Shown one piece after another: positions 45,615-53,068 of a DNA stretch of 64,000 nucleotides. The stretch lies in assembly GCA_037015955.1 (NCBI GenBank), contig CP143548.1, positions 2,846,001-2,910,000 of the forward strand, given 5' to 3'. The notes under the pieces were generated by a model. The model saw only the letters and a program-made list of their open reading frames with translations, searched no databases and was not told where the DNA came from. Numbering within the stretch: position 1 is the stretch's first letter; each line of letters opens with the position of its first letter. The translations under genes and the position numbers were made by a program. Source of the DNA: Lachnospiraceae bacterium JLR.KK008. GTDB taxonomy: Bacteria; Bacillota; Clostridia; Lachnospirales; Lachnospiraceae.

Positions 45615-45650
45615 ACAAAATAAGCCGCAGGAAAATTAATCCCTGCGGCT
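45615..45650 (-). terminator. Attenuator hairpin in the leader of the Lsa-type gene
   Basis: Minus strand: AGCCGCAGG, 10-base loop, CCTGCGGCT, then TATTTTG. It lies 84 bases before the gene start and after two earlier hairpins: GCTGC/GCAGC near 45667-45683, and ATATGGCGGTGCC pairing with GGCATAGCCGTAT. It would stop transcription unless an upstream change prevents the stem. Confidence 0.78.
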
Positions 45651-45673
45651 CTTCATAGCATAACAACGCTGCC

Positions 45674-45766
45674 TTAGAAGCAGCGGTCAGACAATATGGC
45701 CATGGACAGATTAACAACTTTCCTGCAAACGAATACGGCTATGCCACAGTCTCCGGGCACCGCCAT
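45674..45766 (-). other. Optional longer leader reading frame in the same leader
   Basis: A 30-codon frame (ATG 45764-45766, stop at 45674-45676) ends just before the attenuator hairpins. Its ribosome site is weak. It may be translated after, or instead of, the 7-codon frame. No protein family is claimed; recorded because ABC-F leaders often use such frames. Confidence 0.3.
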
Positions 45767-45777
45767 ATATTCTAAAA

Positions 45778-45801
45778 TTATCTGCAAGAAAAGTTAATCA
45801 T
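45778..45801 (-). CDS. Seven-codon leader peptide of the Lsa-type gene
   Basis: The reading frame codes for MINFSCR and stops. It has an excellent ribosome site (AGAGGTGGAGAG ends directly before the ATG) and begins about 25 bases after the predicted transcription start. Short leader peptides of this sort, stalled by an antibiotic-bound ribosome, control many ABC-F and erm genes; here this role is inferred from position and layout. Confidence 0.6.
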   Translation of the reverse strand: MINFSCR

Positions 45802-45833
45802 CTCTCCACCTCTTTCTCTCTATAACTTTTTGT

Positions 45834-45862
45834 AGTATAATACACAACTTCAGATAATGCAA
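45834..45862 (-). promoter_or_regulatory. Promoter of the Lsa-type gene and its leader
   Basis: Minus strand TTGCAT (45857-45862), 17-base spacer, TATACT (45834-45839). It gives a leader of about 295 bases that holds the short leader frame, hairpins and attenuator. The 357-base gap 45532-45888 is explained by this unit. Confidence 0.72.
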
Positions 45863-45888
45863 GTGATTTCCGCTAAATATTTTACTTA

Positions 45889-46461
45889 TTAAATTGCTCC
45901 CATCAGTGCATATACGATCGTTCCCACGACGCCGCTGCCTAAAATGATCGTGATGGCATTTGTCTTAAACTTCCGCAGCAGAAACAGCGCCACGATAAAG
46001 ATCGCCAGCTCCACGATCCTAACATCCGCCAATATGATCTCATCAATCTCCGCCTCAAACAACCCCAGCATTAATATGGAGGCGCCCGCCGAGGCGATCA
46101 ATGCCACCACCGCAGGCCTCATGGCCCCGAGAACAACCTGTACCCCGCTCACCGTCCGATACTTATAATAAAAATGTGCCAGGATCAGGCAAATGCAAAA
46201 CGACGGGATAATACAGCCGATCGTACAGAGCAGCACTCCGGGAATACCCGAAATCCGCATGCCTACAAATGTCGCCGAATTGATAGAAATCGGTCCCGGC
46301 GTCATCTCGGCCACCGTGATCAGATCGGAAAATTCCTCCATTGTCAGCAGCCCGTGAATGTTTACAATCTGCTCCTGAATGAGTGGGATCGCCGCATAGC
46401 CTCCGCCCACGCTGAACAGGCCGACCTGAATAAAAGCGAAGAACAGTTTTATCAATAACAT
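45889..46461 (-). CDS. Chromate transporter, short-chain half (second)
   Basis: 190 residues, five to six membrane segments. The opening LFFAFIQVGLFSVGGGYAAI and LITVAEMTPGPISINSATFVG are the CHR-domain signatures. Single-domain chromate transporters work in pairs; this is the downstream partner of the gene at 46462 and its ATG touches that gene's stop codon. The substrate may be chromate or another oxyanion such as sulfate; sequence alone does not tell. Confidence 0.9.
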   Translation of the reverse strand: MLLIKLFFAFIQVGLFSVGGGYAAIPLIQEQIVNIHGLLTMEEFSDLITVAEMTPGPISINSATFVGMRISGIPGVLLCTIGCIIPSFCICLILAHFYYKYRTVSGVQVVLGAMRPAVVALIASAGASILMLGLFEAEIDEIILADVRIVELAIFIVALFLLRKFKTNAITIILGSGVVGTIVYALMGAI

Positions 46462-47037
46462 TTATGCCACCATTCCTTTCTTTTTTCTGAGTGTAAACAG
46501 CAGGTCAATCAGTCCGATTCCCAGACAGGTCAGTATCACAATCATTGCGCTGACATCCAGAATATAGGTTGCAATAAATGCAACGATCATCATCATAATA
46601 TATAAGACTCTCTTTGTCTTTAACACATTCCCCGCCAGATTGATCACGACATCAAAGATAACTGCCGCTACACCGGCCCGCATGACCTGCAGTGCCACGG
46701 CAATATAAGGATTCGTGCGGAACTGGTCATAAAAAAGCGAAATAATGGAAATGATTACCATCGGCGGTAATATTGTGCCCAGAATGGCTGTCAGGGAACC
46801 GATCACACCGGCGATGCGGTAGCCGATGATGACCGAGGCATTGACCGGCAATGGCCCGGGAGCAGATTGTGTGATTGCTGTCACATCAAGCATTTCCTCC
46901 TCTTCCAGCCATTTTAATTCTTCAACATATTTCTTTTTCATCAGAGAAACAATGACAAATCCCCCGCCAAACGTGCAGGCGCTCAAAATAAACATAGATC
47001 GGAACAGTGTCCATAGTTTACCGTAATCCTTTTTCAT
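46462..47037 (-). CDS. Chromate transporter, short-chain half (first)
   Basis: 191 residues with CHR motifs FRSMFILSACTFGGGFVIV and VTAITQSAPGPLPVNASVIIG. About six membrane segments. Its paralogous partner is directly downstream, and together they equal a two-domain ChrA. AGG and GAGG precede the ATG. Both halves have the Gly/Pro loop needed for transport. Confidence 0.9.
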   Translation of the reverse strand: MKKDYGKLWTLFRSMFILSACTFGGGFVIVSLMKKKYVEELKWLEEEEMLDVTAITQSAPGPLPVNASVIIGYRIAGVIGSLTAILGTILPPMVIISIISLFYDQFRTNPYIAVALQVMRAGVAAVIFDVVINLAGNVLKTKRVLYIMMMIVAFIATYILDVSAMIVILTCLGIGLIDLLFTLRKKKGMVA

Positions 47038-47094
47038 GATAACCTCCGTCAGATTTTTTCTATCTAGTTTCTCCCACAGACGGTTATTTTATTT

Positions 47095-48051
47095 TTAGAG
47101 AGTTTTGTCGAAAAAATCAAGCAGACTGATCTGTCTGTCCCGCAAAGACTTCACCTCTCTGTTTAAGACCCTGTCATCCGCCCTGATCGTTCCACACAGC
47201 AGCGGAGAATTTTCGTCGTATACGCTAATCGTTTTTCTCACCCTTTCATCGCTGTCATTGGCATAACAATATTTACAGCCGTTGAGGCATGTATGGTATG
47301 CGCCCACATCCACGCTCTCAAGACACCGGCAGCTTTCTCTCTGGTTTTTATCTTTTCTTCCTTTCAGTTTGCAGCCCGCCAGGCGTTCGATCAATTTCTG
47401 GTCAATGCAGCTTCCATGTTCAATGCCAACGCTGTGCAAATCGATCTGTTCTGCACAGCTCTCGATCGTCAGATGACGGCCTGCAGCGATCTGTGCCATC
47501 TCTCCCGCCAGAGCAGTCATATTTTCCGCTGTCATCGCTGCGCTGTCAAACCCGTTCAGGTTGCGGCGTGTTTTTGCATACAGGTCAAGAAAGCTGATCA
47601 CCACCCGCTCGGTGTAGTCAGCCAGATGTCCGGCAATTCGCTCAAATGCCTTCAGATGATATGCCATTGTATACCGCTCGTCAAATAGTATGGGATCATA
47701 ACGCCAGATTACCCTCTCCCTGCCGATTTTCTCGGACAATGTCCGGAACGTGGAGAGCAATTCCCCTCTTTTATCGGGAAGGCCCGGTTCCAGTTCTCTG
47801 CCATATCCTGTGAGCGTAAACTGAAAATAATAGGTGTAATCCTCCAGATACTCCAGATACTTTATCATATCGGCCGGATTTTTTGTCCAAAACACAATGC
47901 AATCGACAACTTCCGGGGATAAGGAAATCCGGCTGACCTGCCGTGTATTCCAAGGGTTTCTCACACAGAGAAAACCTTCCCTCAGCCGGTTTAGAAACCA
48001 CCGGGAATAGTAGTTTGGTATATCTGTCCTTCTGCTTGCGCTTAAAATCAT
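47095..48051 (-). CDS. DUF1848 protein (radical-SAM-like, C-terminal cysteine cluster)
   Basis: 318 residues of the DUF1848 family. It opens ILSASRRTDIPNYYSRWF and keeps FWTKNPADMIKYL and IWRYDPILFDERY. Near the C-terminus CLNGCKYCYANDS is a CxxxCxxC motif of radical-SAM type, with further Cys in SCIDQKL and SCRCLE. The placing of the cluster at the end of the chain rather than the start is unusual. The function is unknown; cluster and fold suggest an oxygen-sensitive enzyme. Single gene before the lrgAB locus. Confidence 0.85.
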   Translation of the reverse strand: MILSASRRTDIPNYYSRWFLNRLREGFLCVRNPWNTRQVSRISLSPEVVDCIVFWTKNPADMIKYLEYLEDYTYYFQFTLTGYGRELEPGLPDKRGELLSTFRTLSEKIGRERVIWRYDPILFDERYTMAYHLKAFERIAGHLADYTERVVISFLDLYAKTRRNLNGFDSAAMTAENMTALAGEMAQIAAGRHLTIESCAEQIDLHSVGIEHGSCIDQKLIERLAGCKLKGRKDKNQRESCRCLESVDVGAYHTCLNGCKYCYANDSDERVRKTISVYDENSPLLCGTIRADDRVLNREVKSLRDRQISLLDFFDKTL

Positions 48052-48072
48052 ACGGTATCCTCCAGGATCTTT

Positions 48073-48792
48073 TCAGTCGCCGCCAATGAGTTCTGTCTTT
48101 CTCAGTTCTCTGTCTGCCAGATCATAATGTCTGTCAATCGCCGCCTCAACACCGGCTCTTGAGCCCTGCGCCAACGCGGAAACCATCGCCATATGTGACT
48201 GATGTAATTCACGCTTAACTTCCGGCGGCGCCTCTCTGAGTACCCTTTCGATCCAGTGCTGATAAATGTCAACGACCGCCTCGGAAATGCAGAGCCATAA
48301 TTGATTTTCCGTTGCCAAGATCAGCCTGTAATGAAACTTGCGGTCTGCCTCGATCTGTTCTTCCAGAGACTGATAATCTGTGTCCACTGCAAGAATTTCT
48401 TCAATCCGCCCACGCCATCTCTCCATACTTCCTCTTTCTATGATCGTATTGCAGATCGCCTTCTCCATGTCACGCCGAAACTGAATGACTTCCTCCTTAC
48501 GGATCTGTCTCAGCAAGAGCATCATCTCGATCATTCCTGAGACTGTTTTGGACGGATTCCCTGCGATATAATTTCCGGAGCCCTGCCTGCATATCAGTAT
48601 ACCCATACTCTCCAATATCCGCAGCGCTTCCCTCGTCGATCCGCGTCCAACCGATAACAGCTCCGCCAGGTTTCTTTCTGTGGGAATTTTTGAGCCAATC
48701 TCCAGTTCCCCTGTTTTCACTAGTTCGCAAAGGTACGCAATCACCTTTTGATATTCTCTCTCTTCCATTACTTTCACACATTCTTTCATCAC
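48073..48792 (-). CDS. GntR-family regulator of the FadR/FCD type
   Basis: 239 residues. Winged helix-turn-helix at the N-terminus (SKIPTERNLAELLSVGRGST REALRIL) and an all-helical FCD effector domain with ADRKFHYRLILATEN and HQSHMAMVSAL. FCD domains bind small carboxylic acids such as lactate, pyruvate or gluconate. The start overlaps the lrgB stop by 4 bases, so it is made with the LrgAB proteins. A TTGGTA/TACCA-type operator upstream of lrgA suggests that it controls its own operon. Confidence 0.9.
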   Translation of the reverse strand: MMKECVKVMEEREYQKVIAYLCELVKTGELEIGSKIPTERNLAELLSVGRGSTREALRILESMGILICRQGSGNYIAGNPSKTVSGMIEMMLLLRQIRKEEVIQFRRDMEKAICNTIIERGSMERWRGRIEEILAVDTDYQSLEEQIEADRKFHYRLILATENQLWLCISEAVVDIYQHWIERVLREAPPEVKRELHQSHMAMVSALAQGSRAGVEAAIDRHYDLADRELRKTELIGGD

Positions 48793-49481
48793 ATAAATCC
48801 GGCAAAAATATTGGCTCCAATCACTGTGAGAATACCGGAGACAACGATCGAAAGACTGCTCATCGCGCCCTCTGCCTCACCCAGTTCCATTGCCTTTGCC
48901 GTCCCGATCGCATGAGAAGAAGTGCCAATCGCAATCCCTCTGGCAATCGGTTCCCCGATCTTAAAAATCCGGCAGACTGTCTCTGCAAACATATTTCCGA
49001 TTACACCGGTGACAACAATGACTGCCACTGTGATCGGCACATACCCTCCAAGTTCTTCTGAGACCCCCATCCCGATTGCGGTTGTAATTGACTTCGGCAA
49101 CAGTGTCACATAAGAGGCATAATCAAGGCGAAACAGTCCGGCCAGGAGCCATATACAGCAAAGGCTTGAAAAAACGCCGGACAGAATGCCGGCAAACACA
49201 GCCTGCCAGTTTTTCTTCAGCAGCTCTAATTGTTCATACAACGGTACTGCAAGACAGATCGTTGCCGGAGTCAGTAAAAAGCTGACATACTTTGCCCCTT
49301 TTTCATAGACAGGATAGTCGATCCGGAAGCTGAGCAGACACAGGATCGTAACAATGATCGCAATCAACAGGGGATTAAAAATCGCAAGTTTTAACTTTTT
49401 CCTGACCGCAAGTCCAATCCCATAGGAGAACAGCGTGATACACACACCAAAAAATATTGAAGTTTCAAAAAATTCGTTCAT
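48789..49481 (-). CDS. lrgB: LrgB/CidB-family membrane protein
   Basis: 230 residues, about six to seven membrane segments. [37 protein letters not shown] and [21 protein letters not shown] are LrgB signatures. Family members have been linked to autolysis control in Staphylococcus and, for homologues in Bacillus, to pyruvate transport. It follows lrgA by one base and precedes the FCD regulator. An acid regulator in the same operon favours a transport role; this is inference. Confidence 0.93.
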   Translation of the reverse strand: MNEFFETSIFFGVCITLFSYGIGLAVRKKLKLAIFNPLLIAIIVTILCLLSFRIDYPVYEKGAKYVSFLLTPATICLAVPLYEQLELLKKNWQAVFAGILSGVFSSLCCIWLLAGLFRLDYASYVTLLPKSITTAIGMGVSEELGGYVPITVAVIVVTGVIGNMFAETVCRIFKIGEPIARGIAIGTSSHAIGTAKAMELGEAEGAMSSLSIVVSGILTVIGANIFAGFM

Positions 49482-49482
49482 A

Positions 49483-49839
49483 TTACTGCCTCTCTTTTTT
49501 CCGTCTCATCACAAACTGCACTGCTTTGCCTGCCGCAACCATGACCACAAATGTGGAAACGAATGTGATCGCAGTATATGAGATCCAGTCCGCTTTTATC
49601 GTTTCCCAGGACTCAAGAAGCCCTGCCGCTGCCGGAATAAACATCACCGGCATAGTCTCGATCAGAAAGACACTCGTCTCTTTCACCGCAGAGACCGGAA
49701 TGATCTTTCGTTCCAGACAGAAAAAAAGTATCACAATCCCGTAGATACTTGCGGGGATCGGCAATGGCAAAACTTCATGTAAGATTTCCCCGAGAAATGA
49801 CAATAATAATATAATTCCAAACTGTTTGACGTATTTCAA
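49483..49839 (-). CDS. lrgA: LrgA/CidA-family membrane protein
   Basis: 118 residues with four membrane helices. FGIILLLSFLGEILHEVLPL, PIPASIYGIVILFFCLERK and FIPAAAGLLESWETIKADW are typical of the CidA/LrgA holin-like family. It forms a complex with LrgB. GGAGGGATTG precedes the ATG. First gene of lrgA-lrgB-regulator; the operator lies 17 bases upstream of its start. Confidence 0.93.
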   Translation of the reverse strand: MKYVKQFGIILLLSFLGEILHEVLPLPIPASIYGIVILFFCLERKIIPVSAVKETSVFLIETMPVMFIPAAAGLLESWETIKADWISYTAITFVSTFVVMVAAGKAVQFVMRRKKERQ

Positions 49840-49855
49840 GTCAATCCCTCCTCTT

Positions 49856-49872
49856 AAATGGTACTACCAATT
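49856..49872. promoter_or_regulatory. Probable FCD-regulator operator before lrgA
   Basis: AAtTGGTA-g-TACCAtTT on the minus strand: arms match at 7 of 8 positions around one base. FadR-type regulators (LldR, PdhR, FadR) bind sites with a TGGT...ACCA core. It lies 17 bases upstream of lrgA. Confidence 0.65.
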
Positions 49873-49887
49873 TAATGTAGCATAAAT

Positions 49888-49910
49888 AAGCAGGCCCGTC
49901 AACGGCCTGC
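49888..49910 (-). terminator. Hairpin after the ybaK remnant
   Basis: Minus strand GCAGGCC/GGCCTGC-type stem around a 7-base loop, then TTATTTAT. It separates the unit 49918-50898 from lrgA. Confidence 0.6.
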
Positions 49911-49917
49911 CATTTTA

Positions 49918-50109
49918 TCAATATCCTTTACATACATCCACCCAGTCCACAGGTCCGGCATATTTTTCCAGTTCGGTTACAGTGAGCTCTATCGCGCTGT
50001 TGGAACTCCTGCAGGCAAGCTCCACTGTGGCGCTTGAAGTGTCAAACTCCTGAATCCTGTCTTCGATTCCATAGTTTCTGAAAAATGTCCGTACTCTTTC
50101 AATCGACAT
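49918..50109 (-). pseudogene. YbaK-type aminoacyl-tRNA deacylase with a large in-frame internal deletion
   Basis: 63 residues: the first about 32 (SIERVRTFFRNYGIEDRI, ending SSATVELA) match the start of YbaK/ProX proteins, and the rest (RSSNSAIELTVTELEKYAG, ending DWVDVCKGY) match their last 30 or so. About 95 residues of the middle, with the active-site Lys and the substrate pocket, are missing; the usual length is about 155-160. The reading frame is intact and GGAGGAGG precedes the ATG, so a short peptide may still be made. Function as a deacylase is lost. Alternatively it is a sequencing or assembly artefact. Confidence 0.78.
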
Positions 50110-50139
50110 GCCGTTGTCCTCCTCCATAGCTGCCCGGAA

Positions 50140-50898
50140 TCAAAAAATCCCCAACTCGTTTTCCCGCAGCTCGGTATTCCATGGTATTTTGTATATCCAT
50201 GTCTTTTTCAGTTTTTTATAATAGTTCAGCCTGTCCGTTGCCCGCTCACCCCGCCAGAACTGATAGCCCAGCGTATAACTGCCAACCATGTCATCCCATG
50301 ACGAGAAGTTTTCCTGCAGACGTTTGCAGACATGAAAAGCGATCGTCACTGCTTCCTCATATGTCATGATACCTCCCATACAGGCCCCGCCCACGAGGGA
50401 AAGCGTTCTCACAAGATCCCACGCAAGCATTCCCTGTTTGGGATACCGCTGTTTCATCTCCTGTAAAAGCTGAAGCTGCAGATCTGTATACTGAGAAGGC
50501 AGCGAGTCCGGCGCTCCTCCTGCGCTACAATACTCAATATATTTGGTGTTATGTCCACGGCTTAGACAGTCATCCGCCATGCTTTTGGCATTTTCATAAG
50601 TAAATTCGCCCCAGCCCCATTCAAACAGCTGAATGACTTTGTCCACTTCCTCATCCGACAAATGCGTATCCCAGATGTCAATCACACATTTGTAATTATT
50701 GCCAATCACCGGCGAACTTGCCGCCAGGATGAATTTTTGGGTAGGTGTCAGTGTTTTTCTTGCCTGCGGTGCATCCTTTCCCACCATGACCTCCATCCGC
50801 TTTCTCCAGATCTCTATGCTGCATATCGCACCGACCATAAAAGCCAGACAGATCAGGATCACAACAAAGATACCTAAAATTCCCAGTAACGCATTCAT
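50140..50898 (-). CDS. DUF1266 protein with an N-terminal membrane anchor
   Basis: 252 residues from MNALLGILGIFVVILI; GGATGG lies 8 bases upstream, and this ATG is preferred to two upstream. One membrane helix is followed by a cytoplasmic DUF1266 domain with AWDLVRTLSLVGGACMGGIM, MTYEEAVTIAFHVCKRLQEN and FSSWDDMVGSYTLGYQFWRG. The function of DUF1266 is unknown. It lies 30 bases before the ybaK remnant and may be its operon partner. Confidence 0.78.
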   Translation of the reverse strand: MNALLGILGIFVVILICLAFMVGAICSIEIWRKRMEVMVGKDAPQARKTLTPTQKFILAASSPVIGNNYKCVIDIWDTHLSDEEVDKVIQLFEWGWGEFTYENAKSMADDCLSRGHNTKYIEYCSAGGAPDSLPSQYTDLQLQLLQEMKQRYPKQGMLAWDLVRTLSLVGGACMGGIMTYEEAVTIAFHVCKRLQENFSSWDDMVGSYTLGYQFWRGERATDRLNYYKKLKKTWIYKIPWNTELRENELGIF

Positions 50899-50993
50899 AA
50901 TATGTACCATCCTTTTATGATAATCCAATATATCTTTTTATTATATCGGCATGGTACCTGTTTTGCAAGCCTCCCGCAAAAATCACTCTGCTC

Positions 50994-51893
50994 TCACAGG
51001 TGATGGACAGTCTCCCGGTAACGCCGCAGTTCCTGCTCACTGACTCCTTCTATAATCCGATCGAGAAAGGATAATAGCTTTTTCCTGTCTTTCGGCAGCT
51101 TTCCGTGGAACTGATACGCATTAGAGGCTCCCATTGCCGCAAATATCGTCGGTATTCGTAAATTTTCAATGAGAGTCCGTACCTCTTTGTACTTTTCAAG
51201 TTCACCTTCCTCCTGCCAGTTTCCCCGCTGTATCTCAGCATAGAGTTCAGAATCTGCATAGATCGTCAGCATATTTGCTCCGATGAGTGTGGGATGCAGT
51301 TGATTGCATAATTCCGCAGTCAGTTTTGCTCCGGTCTCTCCACGTCCTGCCCCGGAAATGCTGACTAGGTAGAAAAAGCTGTATTGAATGCCCGCGTTTT
51401 CCAGTCGATGACATTGTTCAGAGATGTCCGACGCAGTATAGCCTTTGTTCATAAACCGCAGCGCTTCATCGTCACCTGTCTCCATCCCTATTGTCAGACC
51501 GTCATAACCTATATCGTGAAGCTCTGCAAGTTCCTGATCGCTTTTTGGTGTTACATCTGTAATTCTTGCAAAACAGCCAATAGATGTCACCGACGGAAGA
51601 TATTTGTGGATCAGCTTTGCGATTGCCGCCAGTTTATCAGACGACAGGACAAATGGATTGGCTCCTGTCAGAAATACCCGGTTGATTCCATGATGTCTGC
51701 GGCCTTGGACCACCTTTCCCACTTCCTGCAGATCGCTCTCGATCTCCTCAAGTGGGGACATTCTGAACCGAAACGGCAAATCATTGTATAACGTACAGAA
51801 TTTACAGTTATGATGAGTACAGCCCGCCGTTACTTCCAGTAGTAGTGATGCTGCTTCATATGGCGGCCTCCAGATCGTTCCCGTATAGTGCAT
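50994..51893 (-). CDS. Radical SAM enzyme, HemN/Elp3-like
   Basis: 299 residues from MHYTGTIWRPP; GGAG lies 8 bases upstream. The radical-SAM cluster motif is CTHHNCKFCTLY near residue 24 (C-x5-C-x2-C, with a His pair), followed by GANPFVLSSDKL and TIGMETGDDEALRFMNKGY. Its substrate is unknown. It diverges from an HxlR-type regulator, which may control it. The spacing CX5C differs from the classical CX3CX2C, and the family may be a subgroup with altered cluster ligation. Confidence 0.85.
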   Translation of the reverse strand: MHYTGTIWRPPYEAASLLLEVTAGCTHHNCKFCTLYNDLPFRFRMSPLEEIESDLQEVGKVVQGRRHHGINRVFLTGANPFVLSSDKLAAIAKLIHKYLPSVTSIGCFARITDVTPKSDQELAELHDIGYDGLTIGMETGDDEALRFMNKGYTASDISEQCHRLENAGIQYSFFYLVSISGAGRGETGAKLTAELCNQLHPTLIGANMLTIYADSELYAEIQRGNWQEEGELEKYKEVRTLIENLRIPTIFAAMGASNAYQFHGKLPKDRKKLLSFLDRIIEGVSEQELRRYRETVHHL

Positions 51894-51951
51894 AAACACC
51901 GCTCCTTCCTTTTCCATATCTCATTTTCTATTGTTTATGACTATTATACAG

Positions 51952-51970
51952 TTGTACTCTCTCTTTACAA
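51952..51970. promoter_or_regulatory. Possible HxlR-type operator in the divergent gap
   Basis: TTGTA (51952-51956), 9 bases, TACAA (51966-51970), inside a region with three GTAC motifs. It lies between the radical SAM gene and the HxlR gene and could be the regulator's site. Weak evidence. Confidence 0.35.
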
Positions 51971-52062
51971 GTACTGTATTTTTTAATAGTATATTAATTT
52001 ACTTATGTACATTTCTTTTTCGGAAAGGATGTGATATACTTTCTGAAAAAGGAGCAAATAGT

Positions 52063-52386
52063 ATGAAGAAAAGTCCATTGGCAGTCGAACGCTGTAAAAC
52101 GATTTCCACTATACAGAAAATGTTAAGCGGTAAGTGGAAGATCGAGATTCTTTATTATATTACATTCCGCGATCTTCATCGTTTCGGCGAACTACGCAGA
52201 CAGATCGGAGAGATTACCGAATCAAGCCTGACAAAGCAGCTTCGCGAACTGGAAGCAGACGGCTTTATTTCCCGTCACGACTACAGGGAGGTGCCTCCTC
52301 ATGTAGAATATAATCTGACTGATTTGGGAAAAAGTTTCATTCCCGTTTTTGAACACATGAAGCAATGGGGAGATGAGAATCTATAA
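52063..52386 (+). CDS. HxlR-family transcription regulator
   Basis: 107 residues from MKKSPLAVERC; AAAGGAG lies 8 bases upstream and the longer frame is hydrophobic junk. The winged helix-turn-helix is complete: GKWKIEILYYITFRDLHRF, GEITESSLTKQLRELEADG and VPPHVEYNLTDLGKSFIPVF. A conserved Cys near residue 11 (ERCKTI) is at the position used for redox or electrophile sensing by YodB/HypR proteins. It diverges from the radical SAM gene. Confidence 0.93.
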   Translation: MKKSPLAVERCKTISTIQKMLSGKWKIEILYYITFRDLHRFGELRRQIGEITESSLTKQLRELEADGFISRHDYREVPPHVEYNLTDLGKSFIPVFEHMKQWGDENL

Positions 52387-52420
52387 GAACATGAAGTGTA
52401 TGGCAAGTATCATTTGATCC

Positions 52421-52457
52421 CTGACCGAACAGGGAAATAATTTCCCTGTCCGGTCAG
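52421..52457. repeat. Near-perfect 37-base palindrome
   Basis: Arms of 18 bases around one central A, with one mismatch: CTGACCGAACAGGGAAAT against ATTTCCCTGTCCGGTCAG. It lies between convergent genes and overlaps the stop codon of the gene at 52454. It has no T run on either strand, so it is not a standard terminator. Confidence 0.85.
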
Positions 52458-52993
52458 CACAAAAAAGACTTGGTGCTGTTTTGCATCCGATAAGTATCAT
52501 TGTTTTTCCGGCTCAGTTCACTCTCGATCTGTGCCAGCCTTTTTCTGATCTCAGTGACCTTTTCTTCATCATCCGCCGCTGCCCTGATCTGCTGCTCCAG
52601 ACGCATTTTCTCTTCCTTTAGTCTTTCGATCTCTCTGTCTGCCCGGTCCGTATTCACTTGAGCTTTTTTCACAGGCTCCTGAGACTCATTCGAAATCCCT
52701 TCAGACCGCCCGCGTTCCCGGGAATGCTCTGCCTTTCTGGGATCATCATACAAAATCTTACGATTGCCATTCTCATCCTGCTCTAATCGGTACAGACCGC
52801 TTGGTTTTCTATCCGCATTCCCGCTGCTGATATATTCGTCTCCTGGCATGAGCGCCGCGTCGAATGCTCTTGTTCTCTCCGGATCTTGTACCGATTTCAT
52901 TTCCTTGTCCACCGCTTTTTCATATTCTACTTTCTTCTGCCCCGCATGGTTCATCCCGTAGTGATCGTAGCCTCTGCTAATCTCCATTGCCAT
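52454..52993 (-). CDS. Coiled-coil protein of unknown function
   Basis: 179 residues from MAMEISRGYDHYGMNHAG; AAAGGAGG is 8 bases upstream. The first 75 residues are polar with no obvious fold; residues about 105-165 form a strong coiled coil (EIERLKEEKMRLEQQIRAAA, then VTEIRKRLAQIESELSR). The ending SFLC has a C-terminal Cys. No membrane part and no family recognised. Its stop lies in the palindrome 52421-52457. Confidence 0.7.
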   Translation of the reverse strand: MAMEISRGYDHYGMNHAGQKKVEYEKAVDKEMKSVQDPERTRAFDAALMPGDEYISSGNADRKPSGLYRLEQDENGNRKILYDDPRKAEHSRERGRSEGISNESQEPVKKAQVNTDRADREIERLKEEKMRLEQQIRAAADDEEKVTEIRKRLAQIESELSRKNNDTYRMQNSTKSFLC

Positions 52994-53068
52994 ATGGTCG
53001 TCCTCCTTTTCTTTACCGTCTGGCTGCCTTGATTCCATTGGAACCGTTCCATATTTTTTTCGTCCATC

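Noticed and set aside
45532..45717. Upstream extension of the Lsa-type gene
   Set aside because: The extra codons cross the attenuator hairpins, have a Cys-rich and unusual make-up, and the ATG at 45531 has a strong ribosome site and the family's N-terminus.
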